A stretch of DNA of 64,000 bases from Amphiduros pacificus (Eukaryota > Annelida > Polychaeta > Phyllodocida > Hesionidae). The stretch lies in assembly GCA_949316495.1 (NCBI GenBank), contig OX439012.1, positions 25,714,666-25,778,665 on the forward strand. The letters are read 5' to 3'. Of the stretch, positions 32,701 to 45,925 are shown one piece after another. Made by a program: the position numbers and the translations under genes. Under the pieces are notes generated by a model, which worked only from the letters and a program-made list of their open reading frames with translations, did no database searches and was not told the origin of the DNA. Each line of letters begins with the position of its first letter. Positions within the stretch are counted from its first letter, which is position 1.

Positions 32701-34302
32701 CACAGTGGTTTTCTATTGGAGTTGGTGACAAATCTAATTATTATCTAATGAACTAGATTTTGCATTCAGAACCTGGGACCACATGTGTGAAATGAAATTG
32801 AAAAACAAACAAAAATATACAATATCAAATTAAATATTGATATGGCTCAAATATGGCTATTTGAAATAATCAAATTAGTTAAGAGTTAATAGTTATCGTG
32901 CCTAGTTCAGGCTGGATCCCACGACACTATCTCTATTCTCTCTAATGACGTCCTCATAAATAAACTTATGGACTTTATCAAAAACGCTTGACAACTGGGA
33001 TTTCATAATGGAAATATATGCCAAGATGCTTCATATCTGTATGAGACTTGCCTGGCTGTACATGCCGGATCCTGCTGTTGGCGGAGAATCCAGTGCAAAT
33101 TTTACAAACAATTTTAGTAGGCTGAAAATGTAGGCTTATAAAATTGTTTTTTATTTGTGACCTTAAGCTTTCAGCACTATCTTAGGCTATGTTAGGTCAG
33201 ATAGACTGCCACTGGGACCCAATGCCTTACTCTTTTTAAAGAGTGACTGGGATCCTTCTTTTGCATTTTCATACAGACATAATTACAAAACTATAGCCTT
33301 TGATAACTAGTCATGGAGCATTAGCTTGAGTGAGAAACAACTTAAATGTTCATATCCAACAAGTACCATTAATTGAACCCCGATGCAGACGTTTTACCTG
33401 TAGATAAATAGAGCAAGACAAAAAATTCAATAGTCAATGCGAAGACATGAGAAAATGTTTTGAAATGGATCTTTCCTTTTTCTAATCGTTGATGTCATCT
33501 CACTCATCTCAGCTGCATTGAAAGTGCTGGCATATGTGTAGAGGAGAGCTTTTATTGCAGTAATACCAGGAATATTTTAGTGAGACCTTTTTTTTACAAA
33601 ATGTTATACACATAATACTAACATGTAGTATAGATATATTCATGCCAAAAGAAATATTTTATGACAAATTGTTTACCAAATATCCCTAACACTCACTTCT
33701 ATATGACAACTCTCAGCTCCAAAACATTAACAAGTCATGATCTGGTTTTGTAAATCTGAACGGGTTGCGCACGAAGGGTGTTTAGCACTGGCCAGGTCCT
33801 CCAAGCGGCTTGAAATTGAGGTAGAGATATTCACATTGAATTTGTACTAGATATACCCAATTTATGCTCGGTTGGAAAATCTCATATTTGATCAATATTC
33901 ACCCTTTAGCTTAACGTTATCTGACCTCCAGATCATCTGATCCCAAATTTACACCCCATTAGACCCCAATAAAGGAGGTCCTATTCCTTGATTTTGTGTA
34001 ATTGAAAATCCCTGAAGGGGCCTTGTTTAAATCTAGAACCACTTTATACAATATTCATCTACTCATCCATTGATATGAAACAAAATTAAACCTACAACTA
34101 GATTAGCGCTGGCGTACAGCCTGGAGGCATTGGGACATCTATCTAATACGGCTTAAGTGTTCTCCTGGTAACTGGAAATGTGAGGTTTTTTTTAAAGAAA
34201 TCATCTTGCCAATCCTGCTGTAGGCCTGCATTTACAGGCAAATACTAAATGAATGCAGAAAATGAAAATCGATTTTAGTATGTTAACCTTTCCACACACT
34301 GT
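32701..34302. other. Unique AT-rich sequence, no gene recognised
   Basis: A small hairpin 'tactctttttaaagagtga' lies near 33228-33246. Otherwise nothing recognisable. Confidence 0.45.
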
Positions 34303-35905
34303 AATTAAATGAATGGCACATAATTTGCCTATCATTCTAGGAGTGTTATAGTGATCTGATACTAGGTGAATGACACATAATTTGCCAATCTTTCTAGGAG
34401 TGTTATAGTGATCTGATGTGAGGTGAATGACACATAATTTGCCTATCTTTCTAGGAGTGTTAGAATGATCTGATGTGAGGTGAATGACACATAATTTGCC
34501 AATCTTTCTAGGAGTGTTATAGTGATCTGATACTAGGTGAATGACACATAATTTGCCAATCTTTCTAGGAGTGTTATAGTGATCTGATGTGAGGTGAATG
34601 ACACATAATTTGCCTATCTTTCTATGAGTGTTAGAATGATCTGATGTGAGGTGAATGGCACATAATTTGCCTATCTTTACAGGAGTGTCATAGTGATCTG
34701 ATACTAGGTGAATGACACATAATTTGCCTATCTTTCTAGGAGTGTTAGAATGATCTGATGTGAGGTGAATGACACATAATTTGCCCATCATTCTAGGAGT
34801 GTTAGAATGATCTAATGTGAGGTGAATGGCACATAATTTGCCTATCTTTCTAGGAGTGTTAGAATGATCTGATGTGAGGTGAATGGCACATAATTTGCCT
34901 ATCTTTCTAGGAGTGTTAGAATGATCTGATGTGAGGTGAATGGCACATAATTTGCATATCATTCTAGGAGTGTTAGAATGATCTGATACTAGGTGAATGA
35001 CACATAATTTGCATATCTTTCCTGGAGTGTTATAGTGATCTGATACTAGGTGAATGACACATAATTTGCCTATCTTTCTAGGAGTGTTAGAATGATCTGA
35101 TGTGAGGTGAATGACACATAATTTGCCAATCTTTCTTGGAGTGTTATAGTGATCTGATACTGGGTGAATGACACATAATTTGCCTATCTTTCTAGGAGTG
35201 TTATAGTGATCTGATGTGAGGTGAATGACACATAATTTGCCTATCATTCTAGGAGTGTTAGAATGATCTGATGTGAGGTGAATGACACATAATTTGCCAA
35301 TCTTTCTTGGAGTGTTATAGTGATCTGATGTGAGGTGAATGACACATAATTTGCCTATCATTCTAGGAGTGTTAGAATGATCTGATACTGGGTGAATGAC
35401 ACATAATTTGCCTATCTTTCTAGGAGTGTTATAGTGATCTGATGTGAGGTGAATGACACATAATTTGCCTATCATTCTAGGAGTGTTAGAATGATCTGAT
35501 GTGAGGTGAATGACACATAATTTGCCAATCTTTCTTGGAGTGTTATAGTGATCTGATACTAGGTGAATGACACATAATTTGCCTATCATTCTAGGAGTGT
35601 TAGAATGATCTGATGTGAGGTGAATGCACATAATTTGCCTATCTTTCTAGGAGTGTTATAGTGATCTGATGTGAGGTGAATGACACATAATTTGCCTATC
35701 ATTCTAGGAGTGTTAGAATGATCTGATGTGAGGTGAATGACACATAATTTGCCAATCTTTCTTGGAGTGTTATAGTGATCTGATACTAGGTGAATGACAC
35801 ATAATTTGCCTATCATTCTAGGAGTGTTAGAATGATCTGATGTGAGGTGAATGCACATAATTTGCATATCTTTCTAGGAGTGTTAGAATGATCTGATGTG
35901 AGGTC
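34303..35905. repeat. 57-bp minisatellite, about 28 copies, with a long period-driven open frame
   Basis: The unit 'gtgaatgacacataatttgc' ... 'aggagtgttagaatgatctg' is 57 bp (19 codons), so the minus strand stays open for 476 codons as KLCVIHLTSDHSNTPRKIG repeats. Two units (near 35623 and 35847) lack one base and break the frame. Two unit types alternate ('gatgtgag' with 'tagaatg', 'gatactag' with 'tatagtg'), and several units form a larger repeat in the right half. I read it as non-coding. Confidence 0.93.
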
Positions 35906-37334
35906 TGTTCTGACTAAAAATCTAACCTAACAGACTCTTGTAATTAAACATTAATGAATTGATGACTGTTTTTTTCTATGTTGACTATTACAGTATAAGA
36001 GTTGTGCATCTTGCTTTAAATTAAGATTAAACATATAAGGAGTGTTTTGTCCGTCCGAATAAAGTCGTGAAAGAAAGGATAAAGAGGGACATTGTATGCA
36101 CATGTATGTATAAACGCCTGCTTTGGCGAATGGAATCACGTGACGACAATGGCCATGGTTGTATTCTGTATCATCCTGGGAGTACATGCCCCTTTAGTAA
36201 CCCCTAGCAACGCAAGAATTCCCACGATGGCGATTTCAAACAGCTACAAGTATTACTTTCGAGCTAATACAGTGTGTCATAACCACTTCTTTGCGGAAGT
36301 ACGTGCCATGACAATGCGCATGCGTGTCTAAGAACACATTTCTCTTCCCATTCACAAGTTGTTTAATATTATCTGTAAAGTAGCAGATAACTTGTATGGC
36401 TGCGTGTAAGATTTCACAGAACCAAGGACATGAAACAAATGGAATTAAAAATAACAACTGAATGCGTGACGTCACGCTAGCACCTTTGTCCCAATCGTTT
36501 CGTATTCTTTAGTCTAGGCTGGCCTTTTACAACAATAATCCTCTGATTCGTGTTTTTCTTTGATATACAAGATGTGAAAAATTATCAAAGACAATTGGTC
36601 TATCATGTCTAATGCAGTATTTTTTCCGAACTTGTCACTCAATGTAAATATTCTCACAGCTACAAACATACATGTTTTGTAAAATCTGCTATAAAATTGA
36701 AATGTAGAATATCAACCACGGTAATGTGACAGTGTTCTCCAATCATGACCCCCTGTCAAGCCCAGATAGATGATCTGGGGGAGTTTAAGGAACATAGAGC
36801 TTTTGTTTCAATCAGAGAAAATTTTGGTTGGCTTGATAGTCATAAAGTTTGAATTGCCCAATATGTGCTCTCTGGGAGACGATACAGTCAATAATATTGC
36901 GGTGTCAGAATGGACACGTTTAATTAACCCCTATGACAGAGAATTTGCCTCTTATTTCGTTCAATTTTCAAACTCAATTGAACACCTTGTAATAAGCAAG
37001 TCATAAATTGTGCAAACTCGATCTTAAGAATTATTTATCGAACAAACCGAAGTGGGTAGACTGAGTATTGTTATTGAACTCACCCATTAGATAATACACA
37101 GCACTAAAATATTCAAAGAATTTATTTTTATTATTATATATTTTTATTATAACATCGATTTCATCATTTTAGCCTCCCCCACAGTTAGATATGTTCCCTT
37201 TTCCAGTCTAAAATTGGTGTCCACAAGCCTAACCTTTATCTTTACCTATAGATGCGTGTGTAATGCCATGTTAATGTTTAAGTACAAGAAGTCAAATTCA
37301 CATATAGACCATAAAAGCATGCGCAAAAAGGTAA

Positions 37335-37375
37335 CACGTGACCTTTCACGTGACCTATCAATATGAAGTATAAAA
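37335..37375 (+). promoter_or_regulatory. Two CACGTG E-boxes upstream of a TATAAAA box
   Basis: CACGTG at 37335-37340 and 37347-37352, both followed by 'acc', with centres 12 bp apart. TATAAAA follows at 37369-37375. Read on the minus strand, the pair is ggTCACGTGa-type, like the TFEB/USF element. No clear coding exon follows within the next few hundred bases, so this may be a cryptic or non-coding promoter, or chance. Confidence 0.3.
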
Positions 37376-38521
37376 CACTGGATGCATTACGCATTCATTT
37401 ACAGACATACGCAATCAAAGGAAACAAGTTTTGATATTATTGTGTAAAGGTCTTTCCTGAATAAAATGCTTAAAAAACATGTAAATCCAGAGTGAATTTT
37501 ACATGAGTTCCAAGCAACAAGAATACCTTTGATTTAGATAGATGTTCTTTCATGTCTCGTACTTTGCTTTTTTGTCAAGAGCTGATTGAGAAATATGTTA
37601 TTTAGGTAGATTTCAAATAGAATCAAAAACATTGTGTAATTATGTTATCTTTTCATGCATCAAACATGTATATCCCAGAGGGCCCAATAAACTAAGGTCA
37701 TCCCAAAGTTTCCACGTCTTTTATAGTTCTTTTGACAGATTTAATTGGGACTGAGTCCAATCGGCTGCCGGAAAAAATCAGAACAAACTCATCAAAACAA
37801 CATGACTCATGTTAATGGAGAAGAATGTGTAGGTTTTATGGCGATATAAACACAAACTGATTGTAAATTTACAACAGGAGGTCTCTTACAAAGGTTTGAA
37901 ATATGATAACAAATTATTTATATGGAAGCAAATGGTCGCTGTGCGTGGATCGAGCTATAATGCTAATATTAGATGTGTACAGAACAGTTTTAAATCCCCA
38001 TCTTCCCGTCAAATGTGCCTGATTTTTATGAGAACAATATTCAGAAAGGTTTTTTGATGGAAATGATAACTTTGTTGGGGCTGTCTTATAAATAACAATA
38101 TAAAAAGCGGAAGTTTTTTCTTTGAAAGAGATATTTGTATCTACAATAAGAAAATCAGTGAAGCATTAAATTAATCTATTTCTGGTCAAGTTTAACATTG
38201 GCCAATGACCTTAGGGCTATTTTAATTATTCTTTGTAATGTAATGCTTTTTTGTAATGTTCAGGAATATTTTCTAAAAATCGCTTCAAAAATGATCATTT
38301 AAATCATTCCCAGAGCAGATGTCAGTATATTCTAATTTTGACCAAACAAAATGTATGTTACATATTGGATTGCACCGGAACTTGTTATTGCAAGGTGGCA
38401 AAATCTCCAGCTACTTCAGAGTAGCCATTTTACTTGCCAGCAAGGGCACAGGTGGGTGAATGTTTGATATTTTGCGTATCAGATAGATAGTGGGCCCTTG
38501 ACCAAATGTCACTGAGCCAAA

Positions 38522-38572
38522 GACTTTAATTTTCTGTTTTTGTTTAAATAACAAAAACAGAAAATTAAGTCT
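38522..38572. repeat. Near-perfect 22-bp-arm palindrome
   Basis: The left arm 'gactttaattttctgttttt' + 'gtt' and the right arm 'aacaaaaacagaaaattaag' + 'tc' pair perfectly except for one bulged T, with a loop of about 5 nt. It could extrude as a cruciform or be the core of a foldback element. Confidence 0.85.
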
Positions 38573-39039
38573 TTAAATAATGGCAAAATGAAGTTGTGAA
38601 AACAACTTATTTCTTGGCACATATCCATGTCACAAGCATCTCCAGTGAACTGTGAGCAGACCAGCTAAAATAGTCCTAGATAACAGATAATGAGACTACT
38701 CCACCTCTAACCAATCTCAACTACCGATTTGTCAGTAAAAAATATCTGCTTCCTTATATGTAAAATGTGGTCAAAGCATTGCTACCTGACATCTTGATAT
38801 ATTATTGATCATAAATCATCGATCACAATTGCACCTTCCTTATGTCAGTATAGACCGACTGCTGTCAAATGCAATGCTCCATTGACAGCAACGCACCGGA
38901 AGTGCACAAAAACCTCGAGAATTCAATCATCAACCCCACCCCCAAATAAAACCCCACAAAAACCAAAAAAACAAACAATGACAGAGCAAACAAACAAGCA
39001 GATATATGATATAACATCCTATTTATAGTCCCTTTGAAA

Positions 39040-39132
39040 AAGAAACTTTTTCCCAGTTTCGCTACCAATTTCATGATTTTGACCGTAATACAAAAGGTGC
39101 GAACGCTATCGCAGCTATGTTCTATTGAACTA
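39040..39132 (-). mobile_element. Dispersed repeat copy D (5' part only)
   Basis: The reverse complement, 'gttcgcaccttttgtattac' + 'ggtcaaaatcatga', matches the start of the copies at 59020-59160 and 61700-61850 ('gcacctattgtgttac'). Confidence 0.5.
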
Positions 39133-39802
39133 TATAATCACCAAGCTGGTCTCATACCAAAGACTTTCCTCTCAGTATTTGGCATGATATATCTTAAGAA
39201 TAACACGTCATGCAAAAATGCCGTCATATTTTTCCTCAGAAAATCATGTATTTACAAGCACTTCATTTTCATTTGATCTTGTTTCAGTGTTGTACATGTA
39301 TATATCTTTATTTAGATCATCTTGGAGGCAGGGTGACTTATTCCTCGCAGGGGTGAGAATATATGCTTCATATCATTAATAGTATGTCATTACCATTGTA
39401 TAGACGTATTGCCATTAACATACACCAAGCACCTTTATTATTAGTAATATCCTTTATTACAAAACCCATACATTTTATACATGTTTGAAAAATGTTCATT
39501 TATGGTGCATACGTTGTCTAGCATAATCGTTTGGCAGATGTTAATAACATTCAAAAACTTTTAAATTTTATCTTCACCAGTTCCAGTTCTCGTCTCTTTT
39601 CAGTTATTAATAATTTACCTGAGTGTATAATATACAATCACGTAAACACGTTTATACACTTATATGCACATCAAATATAGCGTTTATCTTCTTAAATATG
39701 CCAATAAATAGTTATGTTTGATATTGAGATGATTTGTATGGAGAAGACATATGTTGCATAGAGAAGGCATTGATTAACGTGCATGTCTGTGTCCTCTGCC
39801 AG

Positions 39803-39911
39803 GAGTGTGATTGTGATAAGAGAAGCCACACAGAGTCGAGCCAGATGGGACACTCACATCCCTGCCAAGTCAAAGTGCAGGTCATGCCCACTGCCTCTCG
39901 TCACAGGCAGG
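39803..39911 (+). CDS. Candidate exon predicted from its neighbouring array (unidentified)
   Basis: Acceptor 'gtgtcctctgccag' followed by 109 nt open in two frames: ECDCDKRSHTESSQMGHSHP then CQVKVQVMPTASRHRQ, or SVIVIREATQSRARWDTHIP then AKSKCRSCPLPLVTGR. It ends at 'aggcagg|gtagcg'. The array downstream repeats 'cacaggcagggtgac', similar to the exon end 'cacaggcagggtagc'. The stretch is GC-richer than its surroundings. It lies inside the peptide-gene intron on the same strand, so an alternative internal exon is possible, but inclusion would have to keep the phase. No family recognised. Confidence 0.25.
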
Positions 39912-40185
39912 GTAGCGTGTACACACAGGCAGGGTGACTTGTACACAAACCTACAGAGTAGCTTATACAGACAGGTATAGGGCAGCGTGTGCACACAGGC
40001 AGGGTGACTTGTACACATAAGTACAGAGTAGCTTGTACAGACAGGTATAGGACAGCGTGTGCACACAGGCTGGGTGACGTGTACACATAAGTACAGAGTA
40101 GCTTGTACACACAGTAATGGTGACGTTGCTTACATACAGGATGACTTGTGCACACTTGTATAGGGTAGCTTGTACATTCTCCTGT
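39899..40185. repeat. 70-bp minisatellite, about 4 copies, ~20-bp subrepeats
   Basis: 'gcagggtgacttgtacacat' recurs at 39929 and 39999, 70 bp apart. Each unit holds three or four related 'gcttgtacagacaggtatag'-like subunits. ORFs on both strands here are cysteine-rich by repetition only. Confidence 0.85.
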
Positions 40186-41754
40186 CATGCTGAACCTGCC
40201 GTTTCACCTTATGTAACATAGGACATCAATGATAACAATCTTTATTCAAGTTTGCCACACCAAAATGGTTTAGTATATGGTCTGGATATCAAAATTTTTA
40301 CTGAACACGTGGTACTTTTTAGTGAGATCTCGTAATCTACTAAACCAGAAGACAGTAAATCTACTTGCCATCCTGTGGCATTTAATGAGATAATATCTTC
40401 TTTTTCAATCCCTAATATTTAACAAGAAGGTTCAGGGTGCTTTATAATTATTCTCTGTTTTCATGCACATACATAATGCATATACTGAGATTGGAAGTCA
40501 GCATTTTAATGTGAGGGAATCAGCACTTGTGATTTATCTTTAAAGACAAATGCAAAGTCATTTTGACTTCCCGTTACAGATGGTTCTAACAAGTCCTGGT
40601 AATCGCAGTTGTCTGATGGCCCAGGCTACCTGTCACATACCTCTCTATAGATAAATATATTCAAATTCCTTTTTGAATTCCCAACACATCACAAATAGTA
40701 AAACTGGCTGTTCTCCAGGTAAACAAATATCAAGAATTGTAGTTCGGAAGAAAAGACCGAATTCCGGTAGTCGTAAACATCATTTCAAATTGTGATTTGG
40801 AAAAAAACCTAAACCAAAGTTATCTGCTATCGTTGTGCAAAATGATGAGTGTATGAATGTAGCCGGGTATTTGAGAGGGAAAGCCTCCATCTGATTTGGC
40901 AGACGACAAGAATAGATCTGCAGATTGGCAAAAAGTGGCGGGAAACAGGTGGGGTGTCGTCTGCTTACTGTTCTCTCACATGGTACATAAGATTTGTTAT
41001 GGTTGGGTCTTTATTGGATTATATGCCACAGTTACACTGAAATCAAACGATCAGCACTTCCTCTTGTATTTGACAGAAACAAAGACATAATTACAATATA
41101 TACCTTTCCACTTCATTAAAATGATGGGAAAATTCTCTATTGTTCGCTTATTGTATACAGTGACAATAAGTGAACGATTGTTTGGCAGAGGTAACATATG
41201 ATTATGTTTCTCTAACAGTTAACATCAAAGCGTTTTCTTATGCAGATATGTGTATTGTGTATTTGATTAGATTTTTCATCTCTTGTGAGCACAGATGTGA
41301 CGCCACGCCCTCAGGACTGGCAACTGTAGCCTAAGAAAATACAACGCCAGCGTTTTTACCATTACCATTCTTAGAAAAGTAAAGAATTTATCATTTAAAA
41401 TCAGATTTACTCCAAATATTCTTGAGTTTCTCTGGTTATGTTTTTCTCATTGATAGTTAATGTTTATAATGATAAAACTGAAGCTGATAATAAGCAAGAT
41501 TAGGAGAAAATTTAGTAATAGTGTTTTGCCGTTGATATAAGGAACTGTCTGAATTTTCATTGAAGACAAGATTTATATAATTATTTTGATACGATACTTG
41601 ACAGGGTGTGCTATTTATATGTAAATGAACGCAAAAGATCTGGGATGACAAAAAGAATTTAATCTAAAAATGCATCATTTATACAAACTGGTATCATTAT
41701 GTTCCCAGATACAAATCAATATTCAACTGTTCACAGGTTTATCCAAAGCTCTGC
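40186..41754 (+). other. Peptide-gene intron, unique part
   Basis: Unique AT-rich sequence. No exon or repeat recognised. Confidence 0.45.
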
Positions 41755-41840
41755 ATTATCGCCCGTGGTCAAGTGGTTTTGAGAATCTCACCAACAACAA
41801 TGAACAATGCCCGATTCAAACCTAAAGGCAATTCCGCCAT
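41755..41840 (+). mobile_element. tRNA-derived SINE head
   Basis: 'gcccgtggtcaagtggtttt' supplies an A box (TGGTCAAGTGG) and 'cccgattcaaacc' a B box, about 50 bp apart. The 3' boundary is not clear and may extend to about 42030. Confidence 0.55.
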
Positions 41841-43154
<1,314 letters not shown>

Positions 43155-43170
43155 GACATCACTGTCACTG

Positions 43171-43184
43171 CCACTAGGTAGCGC
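43171..43184 (+). promoter_or_regulatory. CTCF-like motif
   Basis: CCACTAGGTAGCGC matches the CTCF core CCASYAGRKGGCRC at 13 of 14 positions. It lies just beside the (TA)n tract. Confidence 0.3.
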
Positions 43185-43277
43185 TGTGTGCTATCCGAGT
43201 CAAAGAGAACGTTTGTTATATATATATATATATAGCCAGAATAATTTTGATTTGAAATGGGATATTACAGCATGAAT

Positions 43278-43365
43278 TTAGTGCCGAAACGGACCAGAAT
43301 CGAACCCACCACCTTGGCATCACCACAAAATAACTGGAGCTAATAAGCTTAGATTAAACGCTATA
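43278..43365 (-). mobile_element. tRNA-derived SINE fragment, same family as 3113-3332
   Basis: The reverse complement 'agcttattagctccagttat' ... 'gtggtgatgccaaggtggtg' + 'ggttcgattct' follows the head of the 3113 SINE step by step (agcttattaacaccagttcc, gtggtgatccaaaggtcgtg) and keeps a better B box. The A box end is lost. Confidence 0.65.
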
Positions 43366-43910
43366 AACGAGCCCAAATATGTCACTCCTCTACTCATTAT
43401 TTCTTCTACCTTTTGGTCTGTGTGTACCATACGATTACCTTCAACATTATACCTATAAAGTACAGATACAAATATACATCATTTGGGTGGATTCATGTTT
43501 ATTTTAACATCATTCCTTAGTCAGAACATTTTACTAAATAAGACAAACAGGTGTTTGGTGGTAACCGGATATGTTATGTTATCTTCATGACAACACAATT
43601 CTTTCATTAAATTTTCCATTTCATTGAGTCTTATATATAACATACACATGCCTGTAAAGACAGAAACATGAGCTCTTCAGTGAAAAAAGTAAAAAGGATT
43701 GCTACAAAGCAATACCTGTGGCAAGTCAAGAAGAATCAAGTCAGGAACATCTTATCATTTAGTTTTGAGGCATTTTCTGCAAACTGTTTTTTTTTTACTT
43801 TAATCACTCAAAATGGTACATATTATTTCAGCATTTACTTCTTAGTTACCATTTTTGTAAATGAATTTAATTTTAGCAAATATTTATTGTAAATACCAGT
43901 CTGACAAACA

Positions 43911-43912
<2 letters not shown>

Positions 43913-43959
<47 letters not shown>

Positions 43960-43983
43960 CATCTATATATATATATATATATA
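43913..43983. repeat. (TA)n microsatellite, interrupted
   Basis: Two TA runs, each starting from 'aacatcta', separated by a short unique bit. Confidence 0.95.
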
Positions 43984-45851
43984 TTTTCATTGGCTCATGT
44001 AACCTTATATAAAATTTAACTTAATTCTTTAGATGCAATATTTTCCAAGTTCTGCTTTTAAGGAAGCAACCTTTGTATAATTGTGTCATTGAGTTCCAGC
44101 GATTTAATCTGATATAATCTAAAATATGTTGAAAAGGGTATTACAAAAAGTTTCAAATCAAATTAATTATGTTTTCCTGCATTGGTTTTTACCTCGATGT
44201 GTGGAACATAACGGCCAATATTACAATCTGCATTGGTGTAGCCCCATCACAGTAAGAATAATTGAAATTGTACAGTGTGGCTATTTATACCACCAAGGAC
44301 AAGCCCACATACTCAATGGCAGCATATTAAACATACGAGAAATGGAATAAATCTTGGATACATATAGGTATAACATTAACATTTTCTGACAATCCCTATA
44401 TTCAATGTTTGGCTATTTATGGCCAAGGGCAATTTAAACATTGGATTCATTAATAACTTATTTAATTCATCACTTAGGGTGGGTTACTAGCCAAAATAGT
44501 CAAGATTTAAAACAAGCTATGAGGATGAACTTTCCTAACAGTAGCTAAATTAAAAATAAAAATGTATTAGATTGTATGAAGGCTAGAATTAGGGAACTGA
44601 TTTGTGGTAGTCCTCGTACCATGCTCAAATATCATTTATATCAATATCTAAATTCACACAGAACCTATTGATACCAGCTGAACGACTACTCGGTTTATCT
44701 TATAAATATCACTGTGACAACAATATTTGTTAAAACATCAATAAGTTACCCAGCTGACTACACTGGTTGAAATGCTGTAGTTTTGACGTGACACACTGAT
44801 GTGGTTAACTGGTGGAATGTGCAAAGAAAAAATATGTAAATTATTCTGATGGATAAGGCATGACATTTTAAAAATGGATATGATATGCATTTTTTCATGT
44901 GGATAAGATGCAAATTATTCACATAATAAAGATAGGAATTATTAAGATGAAAAAGACACACCTCTCAAAAATTTAGTTATATCTCTGTTGTGGAAGGTTA
45001 GAATTACAGACCTAGCCCAATACATATAGTGCAAATGAGTTTTAGCCAAACAGAGTGCATGGCATATTGAATGTTTTTAATCTTATTAGAGACAAATTAT
45101 CATGTTTTACTATTTCATAGAAGTTGTTTACACATTAATGATTCATTATGAACACATTTAATATTTTGTAATCAAAACCATTTCTATCAATAATGAAAAA
45201 TAACACATCTTCCATTCTGCTGATAATCGGCATCTCTCAGTATGTTTAGCTTGAACAGTACATGACTAAAAATTATAATTTCAGGATTTGATCATTTCTA
45301 TAAAAAATAACTTTATATTGGATGACTAAATCTGATTTCTGCATTGTGAAAACGTCACGCATAATCCACTTAATCATCTTGCTTTGCACATTCCATTAGA
45401 TAACCAAGTCAAAAACTGGACCAGAAAACCATGTCATGAAAATCACTTCTTAACTACGTGGACGTCTGGGTCGCCCATAAGTTTCTGAGATTTTAACCAG
45501 AAATCCACGTGATTTTCACGTGGTGTGCCTGCTGGGTTAAACCATAAACAGAGTAAACTGGGTATATTATTTTCTTGATGAGTCCAAAAATTTAAATTTG
45601 CTATTATTTCACTTTTATGAGCCTTGCTGACGGTGACATTGGATTTCATTTCAAGGACATGTCAGAAGCCAATCGTTAAAATGTAACTTCACGTCATTAT
45701 ACCTTTGAGGCAGTTTTGTGTAAATTTCATTTTCATTCAACATGTGTCAAAGACATCCCATGTTACAACTTAATAAAACAATCAAATGGGTTTTAATAAC
45801 ATGAAATAATAATGTTGTTGACAATGAGCTTCAATATTTTCTCAATTACAG
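43984..45851 (+). other. Peptide-gene intron, 3' part
   Basis: AT-rich. ORFs at 44126-44350 (+) and 44758-44961 (-) have no recognisable product. It ends with a good acceptor, 'tttctcaattacag', at 45838-45851. Confidence 0.45.
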
Positions 45852-45925
45852 ACAACGTAAAACGCTGTCACATCTCCCTGTGCAAGAATCACTGTCGCAC
45901 GTTTGTACATGTCCCCAGATGTTAA
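45852..45925 (+). CDS. Exon 2 of the secreted peptide: KR site and four-cysteine mature peptide
   Basis: After acceptor 'tttctcaattacag' the phase-1 frame completes a D codon and reads DNVKR, then CHISLCKNHCRTFVHVPRC, then TAA at 45923-45925. The dibasic KR immediately before the first cysteine predicts cleavage to a 19-residue peptide with spacing C-x4-C-x3-C-x8-C, able to form two disulfides. There is no C-terminal Gly for amidation. The pattern C-C-C-C resembles framework XIV of conotoxins and other two-disulfide peptides, but similarity of spacing alone does not show homology. A possible poly(A) signal AATAAA is at 46401-46406. The join over 21.8 kb is inferred from phase, convertase sites and a complete short frame; an extra internal exon cannot be excluded. 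Confidence 0.68.

Larger units (their letters stand above)
35906..39039 (+). other. Peptide-gene intron, unique part
   Basis: Mostly unique. It contains the palindrome at 38522-38572 and an E-box/TATA cluster at 37335-37375. The open frame at 36092-36331 includes a hydrophobic MAMVVFCIILGVHA that resembles a signal peptide, but nothing else supports a gene. Confidence 0.4.

Noticed and set aside
34201-35631. 476-codon minus-strand frame as a repeat protein
   Set aside because: The frame follows from a 57-bp period. Two units lose a base, replacing changes are as common as silent ones, and there is no promoter or start context.
11131-36217. Two 'ccctagcaacg' sites as RFX X-boxes
   Set aside because: Only half of an X-box each, far apart and not linked to a ciliary gene promoter; not enough to call.
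36092-36331. MAMVVFCIILGVHA... frame as a second secreted peptide
   Set aside because: The hydrophobic start is short, there are no convertase sites or cysteine pattern after it, and no TATA or initiator is seen close by.
45852-45925. Naming the four-cysteine peptide as a conotoxin or endothelin-like peptide
   Set aside because: Only the cysteine spacing invites comparison; no residues outside the cysteines support either family.
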